Shown: positions 8,191 through 16,673, numbered from the stretch's first letter. The stretch is DNA of 64,000 nt from CATOSD01 sp034421955 (GCA_034421955.1 DAOUJZ010000013.1:1-64000), one strand, 5' to 3'. The notes: generated from the letters alone by a model not told the origin. Numbers and translations are program-made.

Positions 8191-8525
8191 CGCGCGAAGT
8201 CCCGCACCGACTCCCATTCGTCGTCCGTCAGGTCGCTCACCTCGTGCAGCCGCGCGAGCTGTTCGTCCTCCAGCGGGTTCTCGTACTCCTCGGCGGTGAT
8301 GTATCCCGCCTCGACGGCCAGCGCGCCGTACAGCAGACCAAGCGTGGTCGCCAACGCCTTCAGCGTCGCCACCGTGGGCCGGAACCGCCCGCTCTCCAGG
8401 TGGCCAACGTAGCCCTGGCTCATGCCCAGCGCGAGCGACAACTGCCGCTGCGTCATGCCCCTGCCGCGCCGGGCCTCCCTCACCATGTCGGCAAGCCCCC
8501 CGTATGTGCGCTCCCGCTCGGCCAT
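8145..8525 (-). CDS. XRE-family helix-turn-helix regulator
   Basis: 126 residues, starting at the ATG before AERERTYGG; upstream in-frame codons lack similarity. Residues about 10-65 form a Cro/CI-type HTH (LVREARRGRGMTQRQLSLALGMSQGYVGHLESG). The C-terminal half is acidic (ITAEEYENPLEDEQ, SDLTDDEWESV), like other XRE regulators that pair with IrrE/ImmA proteins. It is convergent with the IrrE-like gene, and the two 3' ends overlap inside a dispersed repeat that also encodes its last residues (GGVTPPS). Likely DNA targets are the repeated 14-mers at 7646-7659, 8625-8638 and 8647-8660 (inference). Confidence 0.88.
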   Translation of the reverse strand: MAERERTYGGLADMVREARRGRGMTQRQLSLALGMSQGYVGHLESGRFRPTVATLKALATTLGLLYGALAVEAGYITAEEYENPLEDEQLARLHEVSDLTDDEWESVRDFARYVRSTRRGGVTPPS

Positions 8526-8614
8526 GCTGATCCGTCCGCCTGCCCTTTCCGGCGAGCGCCCGTCCGCTGGACGCCCTCGCCCAGATTGTAGCCGACGCCC
8601 GTATACAGACGCCA

Positions 8615-8660
8615 TTGACACAAATGTTCGTCAGTTCGTATAATGTTGTTCGTCAGAACG
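8615..8660 (+). promoter_or_regulatory. Consensus sigma-70 promoter with paired direct-repeat operators
   Basis: TTGACA at 8615-8620 and TATAAT at 8639-8644 are both perfect, with an 18-bp spacer. The 10-mer TGTTCGTCAG occurs at 8625-8634 inside the spacer and again at 8647-8656 just past the -10, exactly 22 bp apart (two helical turns). A repressor on both sites would block polymerase. It drives the zinc-ribbon gene at 8749. Confidence 0.75.
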
Positions 8661-8748
8661 TGGGCGTGGCCCGCGACCAGGTTTCAGGCTACAGGCGTCC
8701 GAACGTTGTTCGAGTACGACACGCTGAATATGGCGCGGAGGTTTCCAG

Positions 8749-9051
8749 GTGTTCCTACTCAAGAGATGCCCAAGGTGCGGCGGAGACGTCGATACGACCG
8801 ACACCACCGACGTCCGGTGTGTGCAGTGCGGCCACCGGCCGCCGGTCGGCGAACTTGTGGAGCGAAAGCTGTCCGGCCTCGGCTTCCTGCCGCTGACGGA
8901 ACTGGATCTCCTGTGCCCCCGCTGCGACTCCGACTTCGTCATCGCGCTCGAAAAGCTGCGCGAGCGGGACAACACCGTCTACCGCTGCCGCAAGTGCGGC
9001 CACCTGTACAGCCCCCGCCTCTCAGACGCCGACAGCGCCCTCGCCTTGTAG
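8749..9051 (+). CDS. Small zinc-ribbon protein with four CxxC motifs
   Basis: 100 residues from GTG, preceded by a GGAGG site. Two zinc ribbons are visible: CPRC...CVQC in the first third and CPRC...CRKC in the last, so two zinc ions could be bound. The middle is short and hydrophobic (LGFLPLTELDLL). A relative with one ribbon is at 18459. Such proteins may bind nucleic acid or act as metal sensors, but no function is established from sequence. The strong promoter with operator-like repeats indicates tight regulation. Confidence 0.8.
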   Translation: MFLLKRCPRCGGDVDTTDTTDVRCVQCGHRPPVGELVERKLSGLGFLPLTELDLLCPRCDSDFVIALEKLRERDNTVYRCRKCGHLYSPRLSDADSALAL

Positions 9052-9077
9052 AGCATTCCCCCCACCCCGGCCCATGC

Positions 9078-9086
9078 TGCTATACT
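9078..9086 (+). promoter_or_regulatory. Extended -10 promoter, near-leaderless thioesterase gene
   Basis: TGCTATACT is an extended -10 element. The predicted start of transcription falls within a few bases of the ATG at 9096, and no ribosome binding site is visible, so the mRNA may be leaderless. Confidence 0.45.
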
Positions 9087-9095
9087 GTGTCCCGT

Positions 9096-9584
9096 ATGGC
9101 CAGGGACGACTTCAATTTCAGCCACACCCTTCGGGTCCGCTGGGCCGAGTGCGACGTGCAGGGCGTCGTCTACAGCGCGGCCTACGCCAACTTCATCGAG
9201 ATCGGACAGGCCGAGTACTTCCGCAACCTCGGAATCGCCATCTATGACCCCGCCATGCGCCGCCATCTCGACTTTGCCACCGTCAAGATGTCCCTTGACT
9301 TCTTCGCTGCCGCCCACCTGGACGATGTCCTCAGCGTCTGCTGGAAGATCCAGCGCGTCGGCAACTCCAGCCTCACCGCCCTCTGCGAAATCTACCGCGG
9401 CTGTGACGAGGAACCCCTCACCCGCGGCGTCGCCATCTATGTCAACCACGACGAGGTCACCCGAAACTCCCGGCCCGTCCCCGACGACGTCCGCCGCCTC
9501 ATCGACACATTCGAGTCCACCGGCGAGGTCATCCCCCTCGCCGACCTGCCCGGCCTCGCCGCCATCGGCTCCGGCAGGGGATAG
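9096..9584 (+). CDS. Acyl-CoA thioesterase, YbgC/4HBT hotdog family
   Basis: 162 residues, typical for a single hotdog domain. The N-terminal motif VRWAECDVQGVVYSAAYANF matches the 4-hydroxybenzoyl-CoA thioesterase signature, with the catalytic Asp at residue 20 and the following helix (FIEIGQAEYF). The enzyme should hydrolyse acyl-CoA thioesters in the cytoplasm; chain-length preference cannot be read. The ATG at 9096 is placed by homology. It lies 14 bp upstream of purL and is probably co-transcribed with it, although no metabolic link is obvious. Confidence 0.88.
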   Translation: MARDDFNFSHTLRVRWAECDVQGVVYSAAYANFIEIGQAEYFRNLGIAIYDPAMRRHLDFATVKMSLDFFAAAHLDDVLSVCWKIQRVGNSSLTALCEIYRGCDEEPLTRGVAIYVNHDEVTRNSRPVPDDVRRLIDTFESTGEVIPLADLPGLAAIGSGRG

Positions 9585-9598
9585 GCGGATCGCCCGGC

Positions 9599-11869
9599 AT
9601 GACCCTCTCCCCCGAAACGCGCGAAGCCCTCGACAGCCTCGCTCTGTCCGAGCGGGAGTACGAGGCCATAGTCGAGCGGCTCGGCAGGGTACCCAACGAG
9701 CTGGAGCTCGGCCTGTTCGGCTCGCTGTGGAGCGAGCACTGCGGCTACAAGCACTCCAAGCCGCTGCTGCGGCTGCTGCCCGGCGACGGCCCGCGCGTGC
9801 TCGTCGGCGCGGGTGCTGAGAACGCCGGCGCCGTGGATATCGGCGACGGGCTGGCCGTGGTGTTCAAGATAGAGTCCCACAACCACCCGTCCGCCATCGA
9901 GCCGTACCAGGGCGCCGCGACCGGCGTCGGCGGCATCGTCCGCGACATCTTCGCCATGGGCGCGCGCCCCATCGCATTGCTCAACTCCCTGCGCTTCGGC
10001 GACCTGTCCGAGCCGCGCAACCGCTTCCTGCTCCAGGGCGTGGTGGCCGGCATATCCGGCTACGGCAACTGCATCGGCGTGCCCGACGTCGGCGGCGAGA
10101 TCTGCTTCGGACCCACCTACTCCGGCAACCCGCTCGTCAACGCCATGTGCGTCGGCATACTCGACAAGCGCAGCCTGGTGAGCGCCGTCGGCGCGCCCGG
10201 CAGCTCGCTCATGCTGGTCGGCGCGCGCACCGGACGCGACGGCATACACGGCGCGTCCGGCCTGGCCTCCCGTTCGTTCGAGGAGGAGAGGGAGCTCCGC
10301 CCCACCGTTCAGGTGGGCAACCCCTTCATGGAAAAGTCGCTCATCGAGGCGTGCCTGGAGCTCGCCGCCACCGACCACTACGTCGGCATGCAGGACCTCG
10401 GCGCCGCCGGCCTCACCAGCGCAAGCGTGGAGGCCGCCGCCAGGGGCGGGGCAGGCATCGACCTGGACGTCTCCCGCGTCCCCCGCCGCGACGACGGCAT
10501 GGTCCCCTACGAGGTCATGCTCTCCGAGTCCCAGGAGCGTATGCTCGTAATCGCCCGCCGCGGCCGCGAGGACCAGGTGAAGGCCATCTTCGACAAGTGG
10601 GACCTCGAGTGCAGCGTGATAGGCGCCGTCACCGGCGACGGCATCGCCCGCGTGCGCGACGGCGACCGCCTCGAGGGCGAGGTGCCCGTGCGCCTGCTCA
10701 CCGACCCGCCGCTGTACCGCCTGCAAGGGCGCAAACCCGCCTGGCTGGACGAGGCGCAGCGCCACGACCTGGCCGGGTTGCCGCTTCCCGCAGACGGCGC
10801 GGGCGAGACGCTCCTCCGACTGCTGGCGTCCCCTAACATCACCAGCAAGCGCTGGGTCTACCGCCAGTACGACCACCAAGTGCAGACCAACACCGTCACG
10901 CCGCCGGGCGCGGACGCCGCGGTGATACGCATCAGGGGCACGCGGCGCGCTCTCGCTCTGTCCACCGACGGCAACGGCCGCTACTGCTACCTGGACCCCT
11001 ACGCCGGCGGCCAGATCGCCGTGGCCGAGGCGTGCCGCAACGTCTCGTGCGCAGGCGCGGAGCCGATCGCGCTCACCGACTGCCTCAACTTCGGCAACCC
11101 CGAAAAGCCGGAGACCTACTACCAGCTGGAGCAGTGCATCGAGGGCATGGCCGCCGCCAGCCGCGCGCTGGGCGCGCCCGTGGTGAGCGGCAACGTGAGC
11201 TTGTATAACGAGACACAGGGCCAGGACATCTGGCCCACGCCCATCATCGGCGCGCTGGGACTTCTCGACGACGTCCGGCGTCACGCCGGCATCGGATTCG
11301 CGGGATCGGGCCGCCTGGTCGCGCTGCTGGGCGCGGACGCCGTGTCCGGCGACCCCGACGACCTCGCCGCCAGCGAGTACCTGCACGTCGTCCACGGTCT
11401 CACCGCGGGCCGCCCCCGCATCGACATGGACCTGGAAGTGGCGGTGCAGCGCGCCTGCCGCCGACTCGTCCGCGAGGGTGTAGCCGAGTCCGCCCACGAC
11501 TGCTCGGACGGCGGACTGGCCGTCGCGCTGGCCGAGTGCTGCATCGCCGGCGGCGTCGGCTTCCGCGCCGACTTCGCCGTGCACGGCAGGTGGGACGCGG
11601 CCCTTTTCGGCGAGCGCCAGTCCCGCATCGTCGTCTCGCTCCCCCCCGACCGCGAGTCCCACCTGCGCCGCATCTGCGCCGAAGAGGGCGCGCCCTGGCT
11701 CGCTCTCGGCCGCACCGGCGGCGACGCGCTCACCCTCCGATTAGTCCCTTCTCCCTCGACGGGGGAAGGTCAGGATGGGGGTGTCGCCCCCGGCGCCACG
11801 CTCGACATCCCCGTCGCCAAACTGGCCCACGTGTGGGACACGGCCCTGGAGCGCGCCCTGGCAGGGTAA
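9599..11869 (+). CDS. purL: Phosphoribosylformylglycinamidine synthase subunit PurL
   Basis: 756 residues, the length of the small (Bacillus-type) PurL that works with PurS and PurQ. It converts FGAR to FGAM with ATP and glutamine-derived ammonia. Recognisable motifs are LWSEHCGYKHSK near residue 42, the ATP-binding KIESHNHPSAIEPYQGAATG near 90, and the C-terminal half repeat (SGNVSLYNE; SAHDCSDGGLAVALAE). purS and purQ are not in the window. Near the C-terminus about 15 residues (VPSPSTGEGQDGGVAPG) are encoded by an in-frame dispersed repeat at 11746-11783, after which the normal PurL ending resumes, so the insertion seems tolerated. Confidence 0.96.
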   Translation: MTLSPETREALDSLALSEREYEAIVERLGRVPNELELGLFGSLWSEHCGYKHSKPLLRLLPGDGPRVLVGAGAENAGAVDIGDGLAVVFKIESHNHPSAIEPYQGAATGVGGIVRDIFAMGARPIALLNSLRFGDLSEPRNRFLLQGVVAGISGYGNCIGVPDVGGEICFGPTYSGNPLVNAMCVGILDKRSLVSAVGAPGSSLMLVGARTGRDGIHGASGLASRSFEEERELRPTVQVGNPFMEKSLIEACLELAATDHYVGMQDLGAAGLTSASVEAAARGGAGIDLDVSRVPRRDDGMVPYEVMLSESQERMLVIARRGREDQVKAIFDKWDLECSVIGAVTGDGIARVRDGDRLEGEVPVRLLTDPPLYRLQGRKPAWLDEAQRHDLAGLPLPADGAGETLLRLLASPNITSKRWVYRQYDHQVQTNTVTPPGADAAVIRIRGTRRALALSTDGNGRYCYLDPYAGGQIAVAEACRNVSCAGAEPIALTDCLNFGNPEKPETYYQLEQCIEGMAAASRALGAPVVSGNVSLYNETQGQDIWPTPIIGALGLLDDVRRHAGIGFAGSGRLVALLGADAVSGDPDDLAASEYLHVVHGLTAGRPRIDMDLEVAVQRACRRLVREGVAESAHDCSDGGLAVALAECCIAGGVGFRADFAVHGRWDAALFGERQSRIVVSLPPDRESHLRRICAEEGAPWLALGRTGGDALTLRLVPSPSTGEGQDGGVAPGATLDIPVAKLAHVWDTALERALAG
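11746..11783 (+). repeat. Palindromic repeat family 1 inserted in-frame in purL
   Basis: Nearly identical to the copies at 93-130 and 54744-54781. It lies wholly inside the purL reading frame and keeps it open. The insertion falls between the last domain and the C-terminal helix. Confidence 0.85.
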
Positions 11870-11909
11870 GGCCGGGTCCGTGACCCGCCCGACTGGCCCA
11901 AGTCTCAAC

Positions 11910-11938
11910 TTGACAGCCCCGCCGCCAATTGTTAGATT
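11910..11938 (+). promoter_or_regulatory. Sigma-70 promoter for the fmdB-like/dtd pair
   Basis: TTGACA at 11910-11915, a 17-bp spacer and TAGATT at 11933-11938. It is the first good promoter after purL and lies 70 bp upstream of the zinc-ribbon start. Confidence 0.6.
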
Positions 11939-12008
11939 GTGTCCAGAATGGGAAATTGTGCGTGGCGGAAGAAGTGGGGGAGTATGAAGCGCTGAGGGGG
12001 GACTGAAC

Positions 12009-12329
12009 TTGCCGAGATACGATTACAGGTGCGACTCGTGCCAGCACCGGTTCGAGCTCAAGCAGAGCTTCGACTCCGAGCCGGTCGCGACCTGCCCAAG
12101 CTGCGAGGGCAAAGCGCGACGCCAGTTCCACGCCGTACCCATCGTCTTCAAGGGCAGCGGCTGGTACGTCAACGACTACGGCAGGCGCAACGGCAGCACC
12201 TCCGCTCCGGCGGAGTCCAAGGAGTCCGAAGAGAAGAAGAGCTCCAAGGCGGAAAGCAAGTCCGGCAGCGAGGCCAAGTCCGAGAGCAAGTCCAAGTCGG
12301 GCGCGAAAGCCGAGTCCACGTCGGCGTAG
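12009..12329 (+). CDS. FmdB-family zinc-ribbon protein
   Basis: 106 residues starting at TTG (PRYDYRC is the conserved start of the family). Residues 1-45 form the FmdB zinc ribbon with Cys pairs CDSC and CPSC and the usual PIVFKGSGWY motif. The remaining 60 residues are low-complexity Ser/Lys/Glu repeats (SKSESKS type), probably disordered. FmdB proteins are putative regulators whose function is poorly established. It precedes dtd by 20 bp and shares its promoter. Confidence 0.9.
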   Translation: MPRYDYRCDSCQHRFELKQSFDSEPVATCPSCEGKARRQFHAVPIVFKGSGWYVNDYGRRNGSTSAPAESKESEEKKSSKAESKSGSEAKSESKSKSGAKAESTSA

Positions 12330-12348
12330 AGGACTCCACCTCCACATA

Positions 12349-12813
12349 ATGCGAGCCCTTGTGCAGAGGGTCTCCCGGGCGTCCGTCAGCGTCGAGGGAG
12401 AGAACGTCGGGGCCATCGGCGCGGGGCTGTTGGTTCTGCTCGGCTTCTCCGCCGAGGACACCGACGAGGACGCGATCTACATAGTCGGCAAGACGATCAA
12501 CCTGCGCATCTTCGCCGACGACGAGGGAAGATTCAACCGCTCGGCCCTGGACGTTGGGGCCGAGCTTTTGCTTGTCAGCCAGTTCACCCTGTACGCCGAC
12601 ACCCGCCGCGGCCGCAGGCCGAGCTTCTCCTCCGCCGCGCCCCCGGACCGCGCCGAGGCCGAGTTCGCCCGCGCCGTCGAGCTGTTCCGCCAGTCCGGCC
12701 TCCGCGTCGAGACCGGCGTCTTCCAGGCCCACATGATGGTCCACAGCACCAACGACGGCCCCGTCACCATCATGCTCGACTCCGCCGACCGCAACCGCCC
12801 CCGGCGAGGGTAG
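12349..12813 (+). CDS. dtd: D-aminoacyl-tRNA deacylase
   Basis: 154 residues, full length for DTD. The enzyme removes D-amino acids (and glycine from tRNA-Ala) mischarged on tRNA. The two active-site loops are present: SQFTLYAD at 77-84 and NDGPVT at 135-140 (family forms SQFTLYAD and NxGPVT). The N-terminus MRALVQRVSRASV is characteristic. Start ATG at 12349, 19 bp after the fmdB-like stop. A small palindromic repeat follows the stop. Confidence 0.96.
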   Translation: MRALVQRVSRASVSVEGENVGAIGAGLLVLLGFSAEDTDEDAIYIVGKTINLRIFADDEGRFNRSALDVGAELLLVSQFTLYADTRRGRRPSFSSAAPPDRAEAEFARAVELFRQSGLRVETGVFQAHMMVHSTNDGPVTIMLDSADRNRPRRG

Positions 12814-12826
12814 GGAAGGGCGAATC

Positions 12827-12850
12827 GTCATTCCCGTGAAAACGGGAATC
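12827..12850. repeat. Palindromic repeat, family 3 (GTCATTCCCG type)
   Basis: GTCATTCCCG and CGGGAATC flank a short A-rich loop. A relative lies inside a coding region at 42386-42408. It sits between the convergent dtd and nadC genes and may also act as a bidirectional terminator-like hairpin, though no T-tract is seen. Confidence 0.7.
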
Positions 12851-12886
12851 TAGGGTGGTGTGGTGGGGGTCCTGCGGCGAGGTCCC

Positions 12887-13735
12887 CTAAACAAAATCCA
12901 AACTGATGTCCAGCGCCCGCACCGAGTGCGTCAGCGCCCCCACCGAGATGAGGTCCACGCCCGACGCCGCCACGTCCCGCACCGTGTCCAGGTCGATGCC
13001 CCCCGACGCCTCCGTCACCGCCCGCCCGCGCGCCAGCTCCACCGCCCGCGCCATCTCCGCCGGCGCCATGTTGTCCAGCAGCAGTATCTCCGCGCCCGCG
13101 TCCAGCGCCTCCCGCGCCTCCTCCACGCTCTCCACCTCCACTTCCACGCGCACCGTGTGCGGCGCGTTCGCGTAGGCCCTGCGCACCACCTCCGCCAGGC
13201 TCAGTCCGTGATCGCGCAGCGCCTGGATGTGGTTGTCCTTTATCAGGATGCCGTCGCCCAGGTTGCGCCGGTGGTTGTGGCCGCCCCCGCACCGCACGGC
13301 GTACTTGTCCAGCGTGCGCAGCCCCGGCGTGGTCTTGCGCGTGTCCACTATCCGCACGTCGTGGCCCGCCACCGCGTCCACGTACCGGCGCGTGGCGGTG
13401 GCTATCCCGCTCATGCGCTGCGCGAAGTTGAGCGCGGTCCGCTCGGCCATCATGATGGAGGTCGCCGAGCCGCTGATCACCGCGATCTCGTCGCCCGGAC
13501 CCAGCGGCGAGCCGTCGGGCAGGCGCGCGCAGGCGTCCAGCGTGGGGTCTACGCGACGGAAGACGGCGAGCGCCACGTCGACGCCTGCCAGCACGCCCTC
13601 GGTCTTGGCGACCATCACGGCGCGCGCCTGCAGGTCCGGCGGAATGAGTGCCTCGCAGGTGGGGTCGCCGATCGAAAGGTCCTCGCTTAGCGCGCGGTCG
13701 ATCAGCGACTCAATTTCGGGCGTAAGGTGAAACAC
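12887..13735 (-). CDS. nadC: Quinolinate phosphoribosyltransferase (nicotinate-nucleotide pyrophosphorylase)
   Basis: 282 residues, standard length. It makes nicotinate mononucleotide from quinolinate and PRPP, releasing CO2. Diagnostic motifs: DTRKTTPGLR at 131-140, GGGHNHR at 150-156 and KDNH at 166-169. It starts one base after the nadA stop, so nadA and nadC form a tight operon read leftward. With nadX at 44.5 kb the aspartate-to-NaMN pathway is complete in this window. Confidence 0.97.
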   Translation of the reverse strand: MFHLTPEIESLIDRALSEDLSIGDPTCEALIPPDLQARAVMVAKTEGVLAGVDVALAVFRRVDPTLDACARLPDGSPLGPGDEIAVISGSATSIMMAERTALNFAQRMSGIATATRRYVDAVAGHDVRIVDTRKTTPGLRTLDKYAVRCGGGHNHRRNLGDGILIKDNHIQALRDHGLSLAEVVRRAYANAPHTVRVEVEVESVEEAREALDAGAEILLLDNMAPAEMARAVELARGRAVTEASGGIDLDTVRDVAASGVDLISVGALTHSVRALDISLDFV

Positions 13736-13736
13736 G

Positions 13737-14945
13737 CTAGACGACGGCCAGCATCCTGTCCAGCGCGACGCGCGCGAACCCGGCCGTCTCGTCGTCGACG
13801 GTGATGGGGTTCACGGTCACGCCCTCGAGCAGGCCGTCGAGCACCCAGGACAGGTAGGCGGGGTGGATGCGGTACATGGTCGAGCACGGGCACACCACCG
13901 GGTCCAGGCAGAACACCGTGCGGTCCGGGTTCTCCGACGCCTCGCGGTTGACCAGGCTTATCTCGGTGCCCACGGCCCACACGCTGCCCGGCTCGGCGCT
14001 CCGTATGGTGTTGATGATGAACTCGGTCGAGCCGACCAGATCCGCCGCCTGGACCACCTCCATGGTGCACTCCGGGTGGACCACCACGTTCACGTCCGGG
14101 TACTTCTGCCGCGCCTCCTCTATCTGGGCCACGGTGAAGCGGGTGTGGACCGAGCAGTGGCCCTGCCACAGGATAAGCTTCGCCTTGCGCAGCGCCTCCT
14201 CGGTGTGGCCGCCCAGCGGCTTGAACGGGTTCCACACCAGCATGTCGTCCAGCTCGATGCCCATCTTGAGGCCCGTATTCCGTCCCAGGTGCTGGTCGGG
14301 CAGGAACAGCACGCGCTCTCCGCGCTCGAACGCCCACTCGAACGTGGCGGTGGCGTTGGACGAGGTGCACACGATGCCGCCGTTGCGCCCGCACAGCGCC
14401 TTGATGCCCGCGGTGGAGTTCATGTAGGTGATCGGCACTATGCCGCCGTGGTCGCCCAGCACGTCCTGCAGGTCGTCCCAGCAGTCGTACACGTCGTCGA
14501 TGCGCGCCATGTCCGCCATCGAGCAGCCCGCGGCCAGGTTGGGCAGGATGACCCGCTGCTCCGCCGAGCTCAGGACGTCCGCCGTCTCCGCCATGAAGTG
14601 GACGCCGCAGAAGATGATGTGCTCGGCGTCCCTCTGCGAGGCCGCGAACTGCGACAGCTTGAAGGAGTCGCCTCGGTGGTCGGCGAACTTGATTATCTCG
14701 TCCCGCTGGTAGTGGTGCCCCAGGATGACCAGGCTGCTGCCCAGCTTCGCCCGCGCCGCCTCGATGCGGTCGTCGAGCTCCTCGGGCGACATCCGCATGT
14801 AGCTGACAGGCAGCTTCTGCCAGCGCACCCCCGCCTGGAACTCCTCCTCGAGCGTCTTCGAGGAGAGCTCGTCGTCCGTCTGACAGAAGGCGGACTGCTC
14901 AATCTCTGTGATGGGTATTACTGGCTGTCTGAGCTTGGTAACCAT
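13737..14945 (-). CDS. nadA: Quinolinate synthase (4Fe-4S)
   Basis: 402 residues. NadA condenses iminoaspartate with dihydroxyacetone phosphate using an oxygen-sensitive 4Fe-4S cluster. The conserved HHYQRDEI segment is near 77 and FCGVHFMAET holds the cluster ligand C113; further conserved cysteines occur around 193 and 351-354. AAGCSMADMA and VVHPEC are also family motifs. The N-terminus is about 50 residues longer than compact NadAs. The start ATG at 14945 has AAGGAG 10 bp upstream. No nadB is adjacent; a distant nadX (44487) probably supplies iminoaspartate. Confidence 0.96.
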   Translation of the reverse strand: MVTKLRQPVIPITEIEQSAFCQTDDELSSKTLEEEFQAGVRWQKLPVSYMRMSPEELDDRIEAARAKLGSSLVILGHHYQRDEIIKFADHRGDSFKLSQFAASQRDAEHIIFCGVHFMAETADVLSSAEQRVILPNLAAGCSMADMARIDDVYDCWDDLQDVLGDHGGIVPITYMNSTAGIKALCGRNGGIVCTSSNATATFEWAFERGERVLFLPDQHLGRNTGLKMGIELDDMLVWNPFKPLGGHTEEALRKAKLILWQGHCSVHTRFTVAQIEEARQKYPDVNVVVHPECTMEVVQAADLVGSTEFIINTIRSAEPGSVWAVGTEISLVNREASENPDRTVFCLDPVVCPCSTMYRIHPAYLSWVLDGLLEGVTVNPITVDDETAGFARVALDRMLAVV

Positions 14946-14977
14946 CTGGGTCGAACTCCTTGTGCGCGGGCGGGCGG

Positions 14978-16249
14978 CTAGACCGGCGCGCCCTGCAGCG
15001 ACCAGGGGCCGGTGCGCTCGATGCGTATGTCTACAAACTCTCCCGTGCGGTCCGCCTCGTCGTCGAAGAAGACCAGTTTGTCGTTTCTGTTTCTGCCGAA
15101 CCAGCGGCCCCGCCTGCGCCCCTCTACCAGCACCTCCGTGACCTCGCCGTTCAGCCGCGAGTTTATCGCGGTCAGCGCCTGCTCCTGCACGTCCTCCAGG
15201 CGCTTGAGCCGGCGCTGCTTCTCGTCGTGAGGCACGTCGTCCGGCATCATGCGGGCGGCGATGGTGCCCTCCCTGGTGGAGTAGGCCGCCGCGTGCACCT
15301 TGTCGAAGCCGATGTCGCTCACCAGCTCGACCGTGCGCTCGAACTGCTCCTCGGTCTCCCCGCTGAAGCCCACGATTACGTCGGTGCTCAGCGAGACGCC
15401 GGGGATGCGTTCACGGATCCTGTCTATCAGCCTGCGGTACTCGTCGTTGGTGTAGCCTCGACGCATGGATGCCAGCACCTCGTCGTCTCCCGCCTGGAAA
15501 GGCAGGTTCACGTGCTCGCACACCTTGTCGAGCCGCGCCACCGAGTCGATGATGTGGTCGCTCATGTCCGACGGATGCGAGGTGAGGAAGCGTATGCGTT
15601 CTATGCCCTCGACCTCATTGGTCGCCTCCAGCAGGTCGCCCAGGTCCCGGTCGCCCGGCAGATCGTGGCCGTACGAGTCCACGTTCTGGCCCAGCAGCGT
15701 CACTTCCTTCACGCCGCGTTGCGCCAGCAGCCGCGTCTCGCGCACCACGTCCTCGATGGTGCGGCTCACCTCTCTGCCGCGGCGGTAGGGGATGATGCAG
15801 AATGAGCAGAACTTGTCGCAGCCGTGGATGATGGGGATGTAGGCGGTGACGTCGGGCCGCGCCGTGAGCGGGCCCACGCAGCCCTCGGGGTCGATGCCCA
15901 TGCGCTCGCCGAGCAGGTCGAGCAGCGGCCCGTACTGCTGCGGACGCATGAACACGTCCACGTACGGGAAGCGATGCTCCAGCGCGTCGGTCTTCGGCCC
16001 CACCATGCAGCCCATGAGAGCGACGACCTTGTCCGGGTCGCGGCTCTTCTGAGGCTTGAGACTGGTGACCATGCCGACGACCTTGTCCTCGGCGCTCTGG
16101 CGCACGACGCAACTGTTGAGCACCACCACGTCGGCCTCTTTTGCGGAGCCTGCGGACGAAAGGCCCATCTGGCCCAGCGCGCTCTCGAGCCGCTCGGAGT
16201 CCGCCTTGTTCATCTGGCAGCCTATGGTCCAAATGTAGTAGCTGTTCAT
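14978..16249 (-). CDS. miaB: tRNA-2-methylthio-N6-dimethylallyladenosine synthase
   Basis: 423 residues from the ATG that begins NSYYIWTIGCQMNKADSE; a GTG seven codons upstream (16270) is possible. Methylthiolates position 37 of tRNAs reading U-starting codons. The N-terminal cluster cysteines are C11, C47 and C81; the radical-SAM cluster CDKFCSFC gives C144, C148 and C151; a TRAM domain closes the protein. FCIIPYRRGRE is typical of MiaB rather than RimO. It is separate from nadA by about 32 bp and may be the first gene of the leftward miaB-nadA-nadC run. Confidence 0.95.
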   Translation of the reverse strand: MNSYYIWTIGCQMNKADSERLESALGQMGLSSAGSAKEADVVVLNSCVVRQSAEDKVVGMVTSLKPQKSRDPDKVVALMGCMVGPKTDALEHRFPYVDVFMRPQQYGPLLDLLGERMGIDPEGCVGPLTARPDVTAYIPIIHGCDKFCSFCIIPYRRGREVSRTIEDVVRETRLLAQRGVKEVTLLGQNVDSYGHDLPGDRDLGDLLEATNEVEGIERIRFLTSHPSDMSDHIIDSVARLDKVCEHVNLPFQAGDDEVLASMRRGYTNDEYRRLIDRIRERIPGVSLSTDVIVGFSGETEEQFERTVELVSDIGFDKVHAAAYSTREGTIAARMMPDDVPHDEKQRRLKRLEDVQEQALTAINSRLNGEVTEVLVEGRRRGRWFGRNRNDKLVFFDDEADRTGEFVDIRIERTGPWSLQGAPV

Positions 16250-16401
16250 CTTCACCGGGTCGTCGGGCACTGCGCCCTGTGGACATTATGTTTAGGGATG
16301 CCGTTTGCTCACCTGCGCCCGCTCCACGAACGCCCCTGGTGAGGGCGGCATCCCCGTCTCAGATAGCTGGAATTGTCCTATTGCCCGCCGACTGTAAGTG
16401 G

Positions 16402-16493
16402 TGGCGGAGGGAATGGGATTCGAACCCATGAGGGGGATTTCGCCCCCTAACCGCTTAGCAGGCGGCCGCACTAGACCACTATGCGATCCCTCC
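16402..16493 (-). tRNA. tRNA-Ser(GCT) with encoded CCA
   Basis: On the minus strand the acceptor GGAGGGA pairs with TCCCTCC, followed by discriminator G and an encoded CCA (16402-16404). The anticodon stem CCGC/GCGG closes the loop CTGCTAA, giving anticodon GCT. The T arm is ATGGG-TTCGAAT-CCCAT. A long variable arm (GGGGGCGAAATCCCCC) marks it as class II, as expected for serine. Confidence 0.97.
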
Positions 16494-16518
16494 GTTCGGC
16501 TGGCTTTCAGGTGCGACT

Positions 16519-16548
16519 AATATACCAGACGCGAAAACGGCCAGGCAA
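16519..16548 (-). promoter_or_regulatory. Promoter of tRNA-Ser
   Basis: Read leftward: TTGCCT (16548-16543), an 18-bp spacer and TATATT (16524-16519). Transcription would start about 20 bp before the mature tRNA 5' end. Confidence 0.65.
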
Positions 16549-16673
16549 GCTCGGACTTTGTGAAAATAGGAACTATAGCGTTCATTGTGTGGATATACCA
16601 TACGTCATCGGATAGTTCTGTGGGAATACAAGAGATATGTGGGCACCAGTGCGCCGTTACCATTGGCTTGCGA

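Noticed and set aside
9437..11662. Minus-strand frame of 741 codons opposite purL
   Set aside because: PurL on the plus strand is unmistakable; the antisense product is low-complexity Ala/Gly/Val without motifs.
12827..12850. Rho-independent terminator between dtd and nadC
   Set aside because: The hairpin is a dispersed repeat also present inside a coding region and has no T-tract; a terminator role is possible but unsupported.
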